Counted from the stretch's first letter, positions 17,455 to 25,570 are shown. The stretch is DNA of 45,798 nt from JBHOQX01 sp042408595 (GCA_042408595.1 JBHOQX010000051.1:1-45798), one strand, 5' to 3'. Numbers and translations are program-made. The notes: a model not told the origin generated them from the sequence alone.

Positions 17455-17579
17455 GAAGCTGTCTGAAACGGGGATGTGCCGCCGCGCGGTCGGCGGCTGC
17501 GCCGCCGACCGCGCGGCGGGGGAGGATTTGGGGGCCTGCGGCCCCCAACACCCCCGCTGGGAGCGTTGCAGGCAGCCTC
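17455..17579. mobile_element. MITE-like palindromic element, copy A (complete)
   Basis: 125 bp with imperfect terminal inverted repeats: left GAAGCTGTCTGAAACG, right (reverse complement) GAGGCTGCCTGCAACG. Inside are a perfect 19-bp hairpin with TGC loop (17479-17519) and a perfect 9-bp hairpin with TGC loop (17528-17548). No gene. Related sequences lie at 23671-23716 and 37307-37410. This suggests a non-autonomous mobile or REP-like family. Confidence 0.7.
17479..17519. terminator. 19-bp perfect GC hairpin inside MITE copy A
   Basis: CCGCCGCGCGGTCGGCGGC pairs perfectly with its complement across a 3-nt TGC loop. It sits between convergent genes and could stop transcription in both directions, although no T-run follows. 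Confidence 0.45.
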
Positions 17580-17626
17580 TGTCCGTCTGACTGTCTGCCC
17601 GTTTGCCCGCCCGCGCTCCCCACTCA

Positions 17627-18802
17627 TCACTCCGCGATCAGCATCTCCAACTCCGCCAGGGCGGCCCGAAGGCGACGCGTATCTGCCAGAGTCGCGCCAT
17701 CGCGCCCGGCGGGCGGCTGTTGGTCGGCGTGGCACAGCCGGAGGCGAACGCCGTGGCGGGCGAACAGCGTGGCATGCTCGTCGTAGCGCTCGGCCAGGCG
17801 CGCGGCGACGGCATGGTAGCCATGGCGGGCGACGGCCAGGCGCGCGGCGTAGCGCATCGGCATCTCGCTGAACATCAGCGTGTCGTCGCGCGCCGGCTCG
17901 ATCAGCAGCACGTCCACGTCCGGGCGGGTACGGCGAATCTGCTTGAGGTGGTAGTGCAGCCCGGCGTGAGCGAAGGTGCGGAAGGTCTGGCCGGCGACCG
18001 CCGGCGCGCCTAGGTCGGCGATCCGCCCGCCAGCGCGGGCATGCCGCTGATCGAACGGGACGAGCGGGTTGATGCAGACGATCAGGCGAGCGCCGCGCTC
18101 GATCGCCAGATCCAGGCTGGCGTTGCCACGCACCCCGCCGTCGATATAGTCGCGGCCGTCGATCCGCACCGGGCGGTAGACCAGCGGCATGGCCGCCGAG
18201 GCGGCCACCGCCCGCGCGATCGGCACGTGGTCGTGTGGGGGCGCGCCGAAGACCACCCGCTCGCCCGTGTCCAGCTCGGTGGCGATGATCGCCAGCTCGC
18301 GGCGGAGCGTGCGGAAGTCATTGGTGAGGCCGGGGCGTGCCAGCACCGCCGCAACGAACGCTTCGAGCGCGCTGCTGTCGTACAGGCCGCCGGGCAGCGC
18401 CTGCCCCAGCGCCTCGAGCGTGTCAAGCAGCGAGAGGCGCCCGCCACTGTCGAGCAGGCGGCGCAGCGCGCCGAGCAGCGCCTCGGGCAGGCGCAGACCG
18501 TGCCGCAGCAGCCCCGAGCCGTCGAGCGCGAACAGGTCGCCGAAGCCGAGCGGCGCCAGGCCGGCCAGCGGCGCCTCGAGGTGGCGCATCATCTCGCGCG
18601 GCGTCAGGCCGTTGGCCAGCCCGGCGCAGACCAGCGCGCCGGCGCTGGTGCCGACGAAGATATCGAAGTCCGTAACGCTGCGATTGTCGAGCAGGTCGTC
18701 GAGGGCGCGGAGCGCCCCGATCTCATAGACCGCTCCCGTGACACCGCCGCCGGCAAGCACGAGAGCGATCTTGCGGGGTGAGGCGACATCGTCGGCGCTC
18801 AT
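17627..18802 (-). CDS. Patatin-like phospholipase family protein
   Basis: A 391-aa protein of the patatin fold. The oxyanion loop is LAGGGVTGAVYEIGAL, the nucleophile elbow is FVGTSAGAL with Ser53, and the catalytic aspartate is Asp221 in YIDGGVRGN. The dyad is complete, so acyl-hydrolase activity on lipids is plausible. There is no signal peptide or membrane helix, so a cytoplasmic or membrane-associated role is expected. Sequence style is of the bacterial RssA/NTE-like group and differs clearly from the second patatin at 28958-30034. The neighbouring PHA regulator gene points the same way (- strand), but the start of this gene is 152 bp downstream of it, so co-transcription is possible. Confidence 0.9.
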   Translation of the reverse strand: MSADDVASPRKIALVLAGGGVTGAVYEIGALRALDDLLDNRSVTDFDIFVGTSAGALVCAGLANGLTPREMMRHLEAPLAGLAPLGFGDLFALDGSGLLRHGLRLPEALLGALRRLLDSGGRLSLLDTLEALGQALPGGLYDSSALEAFVAAVLARPGLTNDFRTLRRELAIIATELDTGERVVFGAPPHDHVPIARAVAASAAMPLVYRPVRIDGRDYIDGGVRGNASLDLAIERGARLIVCINPLVPFDQRHARAGGRIADLGAPAVAGQTFRTFAHAGLHYHLKQIRRTRPDVDVLLIEPARDDTLMFSEMPMRYAARLAVARHGYHAVAARLAERYDEHATLFARHGVRLRLCHADQQPPAGRDGATLADTRRLRAALAELEMLIAE

Positions 18803-18954
18803 CTCGGTCCCGGGCCTTTCAGGGGTTCAGTTCGTGCTGGAGCAGATGAACAGAGGAACAAACGAACAGCAGGCGCGTCGCAGCACGGGATGGTTGCACC
18901 GCATCGCCAGGCGTGCCATGAACGATCACGTTAACACATGGGCAATCTCGGTGG

Positions 18955-19518
18955 TCATTCGGTTGTCCTCACCGGTTCCTTCGGGCCTTGGCGCCTTTGC
19001 GTGTGCGATGCTTCGCGTTCGGCCAGCAACTGCTCCACCGCCGCGGTCAGCGCTTCGACCTGGGCGGAGAGCCGGGCGATATCGCCGGCTGTCGGCGCTT
19101 GCTCCTGGGGCTCGTCCACCGGCTCCGGCGGAACGAGCAGCCGCTGGATGCGAGCGGCCTCGTCGGCGCTGAGTGCGCCGGCGTCCCGTGCCCGCTGGAT
19201 ACGCCGGCGGATCTCGGCATCGACCGCGGCCGCCCCGCCAAGCATGGCCCACACCGAGCGGCCGACCCCCGCCAGCCGATCGCCGCTGCTCTGGATCAGG
19301 TTGGTCAGGAAGCTGGTGGGGAGCGCCGGCTCGTGCCCGCGCGACGTGAGCACGACCTGCGAGAGGATGGTGGCGGTGATGTTTGCGCCGGTCTCGTTGT
19401 CGATCACCTCGACCGGCTCGCCCGCCTGGATCAACTCCGCGATGCCATCAAGCGTGATGTACTGCTTGCGGTTGGTGTGATACAGCTTGCGGTTGGCGTA
19501 TTTCTTGATCGTCTGCAT
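18955..19518 (-). CDS. phaR: Polyhydroxyalkanoate synthesis regulator, PHB_acc DNA-binding type
   Basis: A 187-aa protein. The N-terminal ~65 residues match the PHB/PHA accumulation regulator DNA-binding domain: IKKYANRKLYHTNRKQYITL, then ELIQAGEPVEVIDNETGANIT. The middle has SFLTNLIQSSGDRLAGVGRSVWAMLGG, resembling the phasin-like or PHB_acc region, and residues ~140-175 form a short coiled coil (DIARLSAQVEALTAAVEQLLAERE). PhaR proteins repress phasin and PHA genes and bind PHA granules. No phaC or phasin gene is in the window. Start ATG 19518 is preceded by an extended -10 promoter with a ~28-nt leader. Confidence 0.88.
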   Translation of the reverse strand: MQTIKKYANRKLYHTNRKQYITLDGIAELIQAGEPVEVIDNETGANITATILSQVVLTSRGHEPALPTSFLTNLIQSSGDRLAGVGRSVWAMLGGAAAVDAEIRRRIQRARDAGALSADEAARIQRLLVPPEPVDEPQEQAPTAGDIARLSAQVEALTAAVEQLLAEREASHTQRRQGPKEPVRTTE

Positions 19519-19552
19519 CGACTGTCTGCGGTATGCGCGGGGAGGCGTGATT

Positions 19553-19561
19553 ATTATAACA
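19553..19561 (-). promoter_or_regulatory. Extended -10 promoter TGTTATAAT for phaR-like gene
   Basis: On the minus strand TGT precedes TATAAT, giving perfect TGn-TATAAT. Predicted transcript start is ~19546, 28 nt before ATG 19518. Confidence 0.65.
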
Positions 19562-19741
19562 CAGCGCGTCAACGGGGTGCCGGCGGGCCGCTGGAACGCC
19601 GGGGCGCGCGTGGCGCGCCAGGCTGCCGCCCGACTCCAGGGCATGGGCGCACGGGCAGCGGCACGGCACGGGCAACGTTTCCCAGGACGATCAACCGGAC
19701 AGCCGTTCGCAGTTCGAGGGGGAGGCCCGCGCCGCCGCGCT

Positions 19742-20617
19742 TCAGGCGACGATCCGCTCTACCATGGTTCGCTGCGCGCCGAGCTCGAGTGTGTCGTCCA
19801 GCGGCGGCAGGGGGATCGGGCCGTAGCGCCGGGCCAGCGCCAGGCCGATCAGGTGATCGGCGAGCTGCGGGTTTTTCGGCAGGAGCGAGCCGTGCATGTA
19901 GCAGCCGTAGACGTTGCGGTAGACCGCGCCCTCGGTGCCGTCCTCGCCATTATTGCCATACCCGGCGAGGACCCGCCCGAGCGGCCGCACGCCCGCGCCG
20001 AGGTAGGTGCGCCCGGAATGGTTCTCGAAGCCGACGAACCGCACAGTGGATGCGGGATGGCGGACGGCGGGCGAACGCAATCGGTCGGCCAGCGCATGGT
20101 TTTGCTGATCCTGCAGATAACGTTCGTCGTTCGTCGTCCTCGTTCCGGCAGTTCCCCGTACGGGGCAGGCCGGGGTTCGCGGTTCGTCGGCCGGGAGGTC
20201 CGCCTCGACCACGATATTCCCGATCAGCCGGGCGCCTCCGCCGACGGTGTGCAGATCGAGCAGGCCCGCGCCGGGCAGCCGTTCGCCGGTGTGGGTGAGG
20301 AAGTAGTGGCCGAGCAGTTGGTAGCCGCCACAGATCGCCAGTATGGGCAGGCCGCCCTCGACGGCGCGTGCGAGTGCCGGGGCCTGCCGACGCACGAAGT
20401 CGTCGGCGATCAGCGCTTGCCCGCTGTCCTGCCCGCCGCCGAAGAACGCCAGATCGACCGCGGCCCAGTCCACCGGCGTGCCGGGGCCGACCGGCAGCAC
20501 CTCGACATCGATGCCGCGCCAGGCGCAGCGCCGCGCCAGGGCGATAATATTGCCCCGGTCGCCGTAGATATTCATCTGCTCGGGATAGAGATGGGCGAGG
20601 CGCAGTCGATAGGTCAT
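19742..20617 (-). CDS. gatD: GatD/CobB-CobQ-type glutamine amidotransferase with an in-frame insert
   Basis: A 291-aa class I glutaminase. The nucleophile is Cys96 in ILAICGGYQLLG, and the catalytic His242 is in YGCYMHGSLLPKNP. FVGFENHSGRTYLG, GYGNNGEDGTEG and LFFGGGQDSGQ-like segments are typical of GatD, the ammonia-producing subunit of the MurT/GatD lipid II amidating complex. The family is usually ~240 aa; here residues ~143-190 are an Arg/Pro-rich insert between NIVVEADL and VRFVGFENH. That insert is encoded by DNA rich in the intergenic GACGAACG-type words (see findings). No murT lies beside it. Start ATG 20617 begins MTYRLRLAHLYPEQMNIYGD, a normal family start. Confidence 0.85.
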   Translation of the reverse strand: MTYRLRLAHLYPEQMNIYGDRGNIIALARRCAWRGIDVEVLPVGPGTPVDWAAVDLAFFGGGQDSGQALIADDFVRRQAPALARAVEGGLPILAICGGYQLLGHYFLTHTGERLPGAGLLDLHTVGGGARLIGNIVVEADLPADEPRTPACPVRGTAGTRTTNDERYLQDQQNHALADRLRSPAVRHPASTVRFVGFENHSGRTYLGAGVRPLGRVLAGYGNNGEDGTEGAVYRNVYGCYMHGSLLPKNPQLADHLIGLALARRYGPIPLPPLDDTLELGAQRTMVERIVA

Positions 20618-20779
20618 AGGTGAAACGCTCGCTGACGATCGCAGTGCGCGGATCGCTCCCGGCGGGCGGATGACCGAACCATGGCGTCTGTCGTCCGCCG
20701 CCACCTCGACGAGCGCAGAGATGGGGGCCACCACATCAGCATACCCGACCCCAACCTCGGCGCGGCAAGCACCCACACC

Positions 20780-21703
20780 TTACCGCGCCAGCGCCTGCTC
20801 GCGCGTGCCGAGCCGCTCAGACAGCCAGGTCTGCACACTGGGGTAGCGCAGCTCCAGCCCCAGTTCCTCGCGCAGCCGCCGGTTGCGGGCCCGCGTCGAG
20901 GCCGCGGCCATACCGACCACCGACGGGTCCAGCCCGGCCGCCAGGGCGCTCTCTTTCGAGGTCGGGGTCAGCGGCGGCAGGTCCAGCGCCTCGCACACGG
21001 CAGCGTACAGATCGGCCGTGCGCGCCGGCTCATCGTCGCTGGCGTTGTAGACCGCGCCGGGCTGCCCGTCAGTCGCCAGGCGGTCCAGCGCAGCGATCAG
21101 ATCGCTGATGTGGATGTGGGCGGTGAAATTGCGCCCATCGCCGATCAGCGTGGCGGTGCCGTTCTGCACCGCGTCGATGAAATCGCGCTCTGGGCCGTAG
21201 ATCGTGCCAGCGCGCAGGATGATCGCCGGAAAATTGTGCTGGCGCACCAGATCGAGGATGGCCTGTTCGGCCTCGACCATGGTGACGCCGAGCGGGTAGC
21301 ATGGCGCGACGGGGGCATCCTCGTCCAGCCACTCGTCGCCCCGGTCGCCGTAGGGCGCCATGTTGCCGGCGAAGACATACGCGCGCACGGTGCGCGCGCG
21401 CGAGCAGGCGGCGATCAGGTTGCGATTGCCGTCCACGAAGGTGCGGCGGACGGCCCCGTTCTCCAGCACCAGGCGTGCGGTCAGGTTGTAGACGTACTCG
21501 ACGCCGCTGGCGACGCCGACCAGCGTCTCCAGGCGGGTGATATCGCCCTCCCAGACGGCCATGCCGCGCGCCGCGAGCCGTTGGACGATGTCCGTGTCCG
21601 GGTCGCGGACGAGGCCGCGGACGCTATGCCCCTGCGCCAGGAGATGCTCTGCCAGCCGCGCGCCGGTGTAGCCGGCGGCTCCCGCGATCAAGTAACGCCC
21701 CAT
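20780..21703 (-). CDS. Atypical NAD(P)-dependent epimerase/dehydratase-like SDR lacking the catalytic triad
   Basis: A 307-aa extended-SDR-fold protein. The N-terminal nucleotide-binding motif is IAGAAGYTGARLAEHLL, with VWEGDIT and YVYNLTA following as expected. The catalytic residues are not the usual ones: the Ser position is Asn114 (FAGNMAPYG), and the YxxxK positions are Leu138 and Met142 (PLGVTMVEAE). It may bind NAD(P) without normal epimerase chemistry, as in atypical SDRs used as sensors, chaperones or NAD(P)H-linked reductases. Start ATG 21703 has GGAGGCAAGG upstream. It is 162 bp upstream of the GatD-like gene, same strand. Confidence 0.85.
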   Translation of the reverse strand: MGRYLIAGAAGYTGARLAEHLLAQGHSVRGLVRDPDTDIVQRLAARGMAVWEGDITRLETLVGVASGVEYVYNLTARLVLENGAVRRTFVDGNRNLIAACSRARTVRAYVFAGNMAPYGDRGDEWLDEDAPVAPCYPLGVTMVEAEQAILDLVRQHNFPAIILRAGTIYGPERDFIDAVQNGTATLIGDGRNFTAHIHISDLIAALDRLATDGQPGAVYNASDDEPARTADLYAAVCEALDLPPLTPTSKESALAAGLDPSVVGMAAASTRARNRRLREELGLELRYPSVQTWLSERLGTREQALAR

Positions 21704-21876
21704 GCCTTGCCTCCGGTATCTAGAGCGGGAGCGGCCGGCGCGATCGCCGGACCCTGCGCGCTGACATGCAAACCGCCGTCTGGCGGCTCAGCGCGGATGC
21801 CCCGCTTGTCCTCTGCTGTTGGCCGAACGGCGGCGTACCTGCTCCGATGCGCTGTTCAAGTACGAAGGGTCTTACC

Positions 21877-21885
21877 AGTATAGCA
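21877..21885 (-). promoter_or_regulatory. Extended -10 promoter TGCTATACT for the SDR gene
   Basis: On the minus strand TGC precedes TATACT. It would give a ~167-nt leader before ATG 21703. No good -35. Confidence 0.45.
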
Positions 21886-22084
21886 TGCCACGCGTGCGCG
21901 CGACAGAGGATCATGTCGACTCAAAAGCTGTGTATTTGCTGTGCAGCGCGACGAGCGCGGGGCGATTGCCCGAGGGGGACCAGGAGAAGGGTGTGGAGGC
22001 GTGCTGCCCTCCGCCTCCAACGAGCCGCTGCGGTACCCCGCTGCGTCCACCTGAAACCCGGCATGACACTCCGCGCGCGAAATC

Positions 22085-22136
22085 TATCCCAACAAATCCC
22101 ACGTTATCCCACATGATTTCCCACGCGCATGGGATA
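22085..22136. promoter_or_regulatory. Array of TATCCC-type half-sites with 10-bp phasing
   Basis: TATCCC (22085), AATCCC (22095) and TATCCC (22105) start exactly 10 bp apart. TTTCCC follows at 22117, and an inverted GGGATA at 22131-22136. Same-face spacing suggests cooperative binding of a regulator. It lies between the divergent SDR and SbcD genes. The sequence is not the DnaA box. Confidence 0.4.
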
Positions 22137-22241
22137 AACGATTCTCACGCACCACGCCGCCTGTTAACTATTTTCGTGCTTTGCTGGAAAGAATTATTAG
22201 CACTTCTGTTCTACTGGACTGGCTGAGGACGAGGATGGCGT

Positions 22242-22320
22242 CTTGGGGGGCATGCTGACCCACAGCCATCGCAACAAACTTACTCCCGCGAGGGAGGCGT
22301 GGAGGGCGCGGCCCTGCATG
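22242..22320 (+). repeat. Dispersed repeat R2, copy 2
   Basis: CATGCTGACCCACAGC followed by CATCGCAACAAACTTACTCCC and a G-rich tail. Same order and spacing as copy 1 at 4832-4905. Confidence 0.6.
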
Positions 22321-22338
22321 CCTTTTTCCGCCGCGCCG

Positions 22339-22367
22339 TTGACGACGCGCGGCTTCACCCGTACAAT
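22339..22367 (+). promoter_or_regulatory. Promoter TTGACG-N17-TACAAT for the SbcD gene
   Basis: The -35 TTGACG (22339-22344) and -10 TACAAT (22362-22367) are separated by 17 bp. Predicted leader ~40 nt before ATG 22413. Confidence 0.65.
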
Positions 22368-22412
22368 TGTTTCGTTTCGCGGCCTCCGCCGGACGAGTCC
22401 AGGCAGACGACG

Positions 22413-23636
22413 ATGATCAAACTGCTGCACCTGGCCGATCTGCACATCGGCATGGAAAACTACGGCCGGGTCGATCCGGCGACCGGTCTGCATTCGCGCC
22501 TGATGGACTACCTGGCCCGCCTGGACGAGGCGCTGGCCTTCGGCGAGCAGGAAGGGGTGGACATCGTCCTGATCGCCGGCGACATCTACAAGAACCGCAC
22601 GCCCAACCCGACGCACCAGCGCGAGTTCGCCCGTCGCATCCGCCGCCTGCGATCGGCCGGCGTGCCGGTCTTCATCCTGGTCGGCAACCACGATGTCTCG
22701 CCCTCCGCCGGGCGCGCCCACGCCGTCGAGATTTTCGACACGCTGGCGATCGAGGGGGTGACGATCGCCGACCGGCCGCGCACCCACGTGGTGGAGACCC
22801 GCGCCGGCCCGCTTCAGATCATCGCACTGCCGTGGGTAACGCGCCACACGTTGCTGACGAAGGACGAGATGCGGCTGGCCTCCATGCTCGAGGTCGAAGC
22901 CATGCTGCTGAGCAGGGTCGAGCAGTTCGTCGCCGCCGAGGCGCAGACGCTCGACCCATCCATGCCGGCGGTGCTGACCGTCCACGGCACGATCGAGGGC
23001 GCGGCGGTCGGCGTCGAGCGGCAGATCATGCTCGGCCGCGACCTCGTTCTGCCGCGCAGTGTCGTCAGCCAGCCGGGGGTCGATTATGTGGCGATGGGGC
23101 ATGTGCACAAGCACCAATCGCTCGGCGAGCACCCACCGATCGTCTATTCCGGCAGCATCGAGCGGATCGACTTCGGCGAGGAGCGCGAGGAGAAGGGGGT
23201 GGTGCTGGTCGAGCTCGAGCCCGGCGGCGCCCGCTGGCGCTTCCATCCGCTGGCCGCGCGCCCGTTCGTGACGATCGACGTGGATGTGCGCGGCGTCGCC
23301 GACCCGGCGGCACGGGTGATGACCGCGCTGGAGCGGCAGGCGGTGCGCGGGGCAGTGGTGCGGGTGCGGATCGCGGCGCGCCCGGAGCAGGCCGGCCAGA
23401 TCAACACCGAAGCGGTGCGCGCCCGGCTGGAGGAGGCCGGCGCATTTCATGTCGCCGCGGTGGCGCTGGACATGGAGCGGACCGCGCGCAGCCGACTGGG
23501 CGACGCGGCGGCCGAGTTGCTGGATGGGCTGACGCCGCGCCGGGCGCTGGAGATCTACCTGCGCTCGCGCAACACGCCGGAGCCACGCATCGCCGAGTTG
23601 CTCGCCGTGGCCGATGAACTGCTGGCGGAGGAGTGA
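22413..23636 (+). CDS. sbcD: SbcD/Mre11-type DNA exonuclease
   Basis: A 407-aa metallophosphoesterase-fold nuclease. Metal-site motifs are HLADLHIG (Asp9, His11), LIAGDIYKNR, LVGNHDVSP, TVHGTIEG and MGHVHKHQ. YSGSIERIDFGEEREEKG is the SbcD-specific segment after the catalytic domain. The ~150-aa C-terminal cap is present, so the protein is full length. SbcD works with the SbcC ATPase in processing hairpins and DNA ends. No sbcC is adjacent here: the next gene is on the opposite strand. Start ATG 22413 fits the promoter and the family N terminus. Confidence 0.9.
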   Translation: MIKLLHLADLHIGMENYGRVDPATGLHSRLMDYLARLDEALAFGEQEGVDIVLIAGDIYKNRTPNPTHQREFARRIRRLRSAGVPVFILVGNHDVSPSAGRAHAVEIFDTLAIEGVTIADRPRTHVVETRAGPLQIIALPWVTRHTLLTKDEMRLASMLEVEAMLLSRVEQFVAAEAQTLDPSMPAVLTVHGTIEGAAVGVERQIMLGRDLVLPRSVVSQPGVDYVAMGHVHKHQSLGEHPPIVYSGSIERIDFGEEREEKGVVLVELEPGGARWRFHPLAARPFVTIDVDVRGVADPAARVMTALERQAVRGAVVRVRIAARPEQAGQINTEAVRARLEEAGAFHVAAVALDMERTARSRLGDAAAELLDGLTPRRALEIYLRSRNTPEPRIAELLAVADELLAEE

Positions 23637-23670
23637 TACTGCGGGCTTACTCGCCGGCAGAGCAGAGAAA

Positions 23671-23716
23671 TCTTGAAGGGCTTCGCCCGCCAGACCTCCC
23701 CGTTTCAGACAGCTTC
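23671..23716. mobile_element. MITE-like element, half copy C
   Basis: 46 bp matching the right half of copy B at 37365-37410 (40 of 46 identical by eye), ending CCCCGTTTCAGACAGCTTC. Its terminal 19 bases are the exact reverse complement of the left end of copy A. The left end is missing. It contains GGGC-TTC-GCCC, and lies between convergent sbcD and the Rieske gene, where it may aid termination. Confidence 0.65.
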
Positions 23717-23770
23717 TCATCCCCTCGCTTTCACCTGGCTGCTCGCCCGCAGCGTTCCGCCTCCGCATCC

Positions 23771-25570
23771 TCACTCCTCGAACAGATTCTCGCCTCGGTG
23801 CAGCCGCTCGGCGATCTGGAATGTCTGCCCGGCGGCGCGCACGGTGGGCGCGTGGGCGGCCAGGTAGCGCGCGGCAGCGATCAACGGATGGGCCGCCTCG
23901 GGCGTGCCGCGCAGCAGCGCGTGCTGGGCGAAGGCTACCTCGACGCACTGCACGGTGTGGAAGTCGCGGTCCTCGCGAAGCAGCGCCGCGCCGAGCGCCG
24001 CGCGCACCGCCGCCGCGTTCCCCGGCGCGGCCAAATAGCGCGCCACCAGCTCGCCCGCCGGGTTCACCTGCTGCTGCCGGTCGAGCAGCGCCAGCAGCGC
24101 GTCGAGCGGCGGCTCATGCGGTACATCCTGTGGCCCCGGCTGCGGCAGGCGCGCCGGCGGGACGTTCAAGAAGCGGTCGAGGTAGACGCTCATCGCCGCG
24201 TCGAAGACGCCGCGCAAGAGCGGCAGCGCCCGCTCCTCCGGTGTGACGCCCGGCGCCGCCCGGTCCTCGCGCGCGCCGGTGACGCGCCGGATGGCGTGCT
24301 CGATGGCGTTGGCGAAGGTGAAGGTGTGCAGCACCGTGTCCCAGTCGCCGAACTCGTTGGCTGTGTGGAAGCGCGCGATCCGCAGCGCCGCCGCGTAGCT
24401 CACCGCCCCGGCGACTTCCGCAGCGGTCGCGCCGGCCCGCAGCGCCGCCAGCAGCGCGGCGACGTTGGCCTGCGGATCGTCGCTCAGCAGTTGCCAGGCC
24501 AGCTCGGCCCGTCCCGTCGGGCGGGCGCGCCCGCCCTCCCGGCGCGCCTCGGCCCCGGCGGTCACCACGCCCGGCAGCGCCTCGAAGGCCGCTTCCAGCA
24601 GCGCCACCAGGTCCACCGGGTTGCGCCAGGCGTTCGACTCCTCCATCCGGCTGGCGCGGGCGATGCCGCCGGCCAGGCTGGTGATCACCGGCTCGGCCAG
24701 CTCCGGCCCGGCGATGTCGAGCGCCTCCAGCGCTTTGTTGGCGAAGTCGGCGGGGTGACCGACCTGGATATAGCGGTGGTCGGTGATCGCGGCGAACAGC
24801 ATGTCCGCCAGCTCGGCGCCGGTGGCCCCGGCGCGCACGGCGGTCGCCAGGCAGCGCTCGGCCCCCTCGTCGTCGCGCACCTCGACGAAGCTGCGGAACC
24901 AGCGCTTGAGCGTGGGCAGGTCGGCGGCGGCGCCGGGCAGCGGCGCGATGGCGAAACGCGGCGCGCTCATCGCCGTGTCGGCACTCACCGCGTCCAGCCC
25001 CTGGAACAGCGCCAGCGCCCGATCCTCGGGGCGCAAGTGCGGCAGCATGTTCATAAAGCAGGTGTGCATCGTCAACCCCTGGCCCCAGCCGGCGGCGCGG
25101 TAGCGCGTGCCGAACTCCAGCCCGGCGCGGAACGGCTCGCGCGGGTCGCCCTGGCCGTCAAGCAGGGCGATCGTCGCCTTTGCCACCACCAGCCGCAGGT
25201 CGCGCTCCAGCCCGTCGCGCAGCCGACGGGCCTGGTGGAGGCGTGGGTCGCGCCGCGGTGCCAGGTCGATCCACAGCTCGTCGCCACGCAGCTCCAGCGG
25301 GTAGGCGCGCACGTCGTCGGCCCATTGGTCGAACGTGCCACCCGAGGCCAGGTCGAAGCGGGCGTGGTGCCAGTGGCAGGTGAGGATGCAGTCGCGCACT
25401 GTGCCGCGGTCGAGCGGGAAGCCCATGTGCGGGCAACGGTTGTCCACCGCGTAGAAGCGCCCGTCGTAGCGCAGGAGCAGCACCGGGCGGTCGCCGGCGC
25501 TCACCACCTTGCGGTCGGTCGCCTCGAAATCGGCGAGCGTGGCGACCCGGACCCATCCATGCGTGGTCAT
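23771..25570 (-). CDS. Rieske [2Fe-2S] domain fused to a large helical region of unknown function
   Basis: A 599-aa protein with no signal peptide. Residues ~5-105 are a Rieske ferredoxin-type domain with CPH (Cys46, His48) and CHWH (Cys65, His68) as cluster ligands. The remaining ~480 residues are predicted helical and contain an internal duplication: RAGATGAELADML at 246-258 with HRYIQVGH and NKALEAL, and LRAGATAAEVAGAV at 378-390 with RFHTANEFGDWDTVLH. I recognise no oxygenase catalytic domain with a 2-His-1-Asp iron site, so it is not a ring-hydroxylating oxygenase alpha subunit. Start ATG 25570 has an excellent AAAGGAGG site. An electron-transfer or redox-sensing role is inferred from the Rieske part alone. 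Confidence 0.8.
   Translation of the reverse strand: MTTHGWVRVATLADFEATDRKVVSAGDRPVLLLRYDGRFYAVDNRCPHMGFPLDRGTVRDCILTCHWHHARFDLASGGTFDQWADDVRAYPLELRGDELWIDLAPRRDPRLHQARRLRDGLERDLRLVVAKATIALLDGQGDPREPFRAGLEFGTRYRAAGWGQGLTMHTCFMNMLPHLRPEDRALALFQGLDAVSADTAMSAPRFAIAPLPGAAADLPTLKRWFRSFVEVRDDEGAERCLATAVRAGATGAELADMLFAAITDHRYIQVGHPADFANKALEALDIAGPELAEPVITSLAGGIARASRMEESNAWRNPVDLVALLEAAFEALPGVVTAGAEARREGGRARPTGRAELAWQLLSDDPQANVAALLAALRAGATAAEVAGAVSYAAALRIARFHTANEFGDWDTVLHTFTFANAIEHAIRRVTGAREDRAAPGVTPEERALPLLRGVFDAAMSVYLDRFLNVPPARLPQPGPQDVPHEPPLDALLALLDRQQQVNPAGELVARYLAAPGNAAAVRAALGAALLREDRDFHTVQCVEVAFAQHALLRGTPEAAHPLIAAARYLAAHAPTVRAAGQTFQIAERLHRGENLFEE

Larger units (their letters stand above)
17281..17626. 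other. Gene-free 346 bp between convergent genes
   Basis: It contains degenerate words such as GATTGCCGATTGC, GTCTGACTGTCTGCCC and ATGACCGGGTCAT, followed by the MITE-like element at 17455-17579. No coding signal. The element's hairpins may end both converging transcripts. Confidence 0.6.
21704..22412. other. Largest gene-free stretch (709 bp) between divergent genes
   Basis: AT-richer than its surroundings. It contains a minus-strand extended -10 (21877-21885), a cluster of TATCCC-type half-sites (22085-22136), repeat R2 copy 2 (22242-22320) and the promoter of the SbcD gene (22339-22367). I found no gene, tRNA or pseudogene with recognisable protein similarity. Confidence 0.6.

Noticed and set aside
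19742..21703. MurT next to the GatD-like gene
   Set aside because: The adjacent upstream gene is an SDR with a Rossmann motif, not a Mur ligase.
22085..22136. Possible DnaA boxes / replication origin
   Set aside because: The half-site is TATCCC, not TTATCCACA, and no dnaA, dnaN, gidA or rnpA lies nearby.
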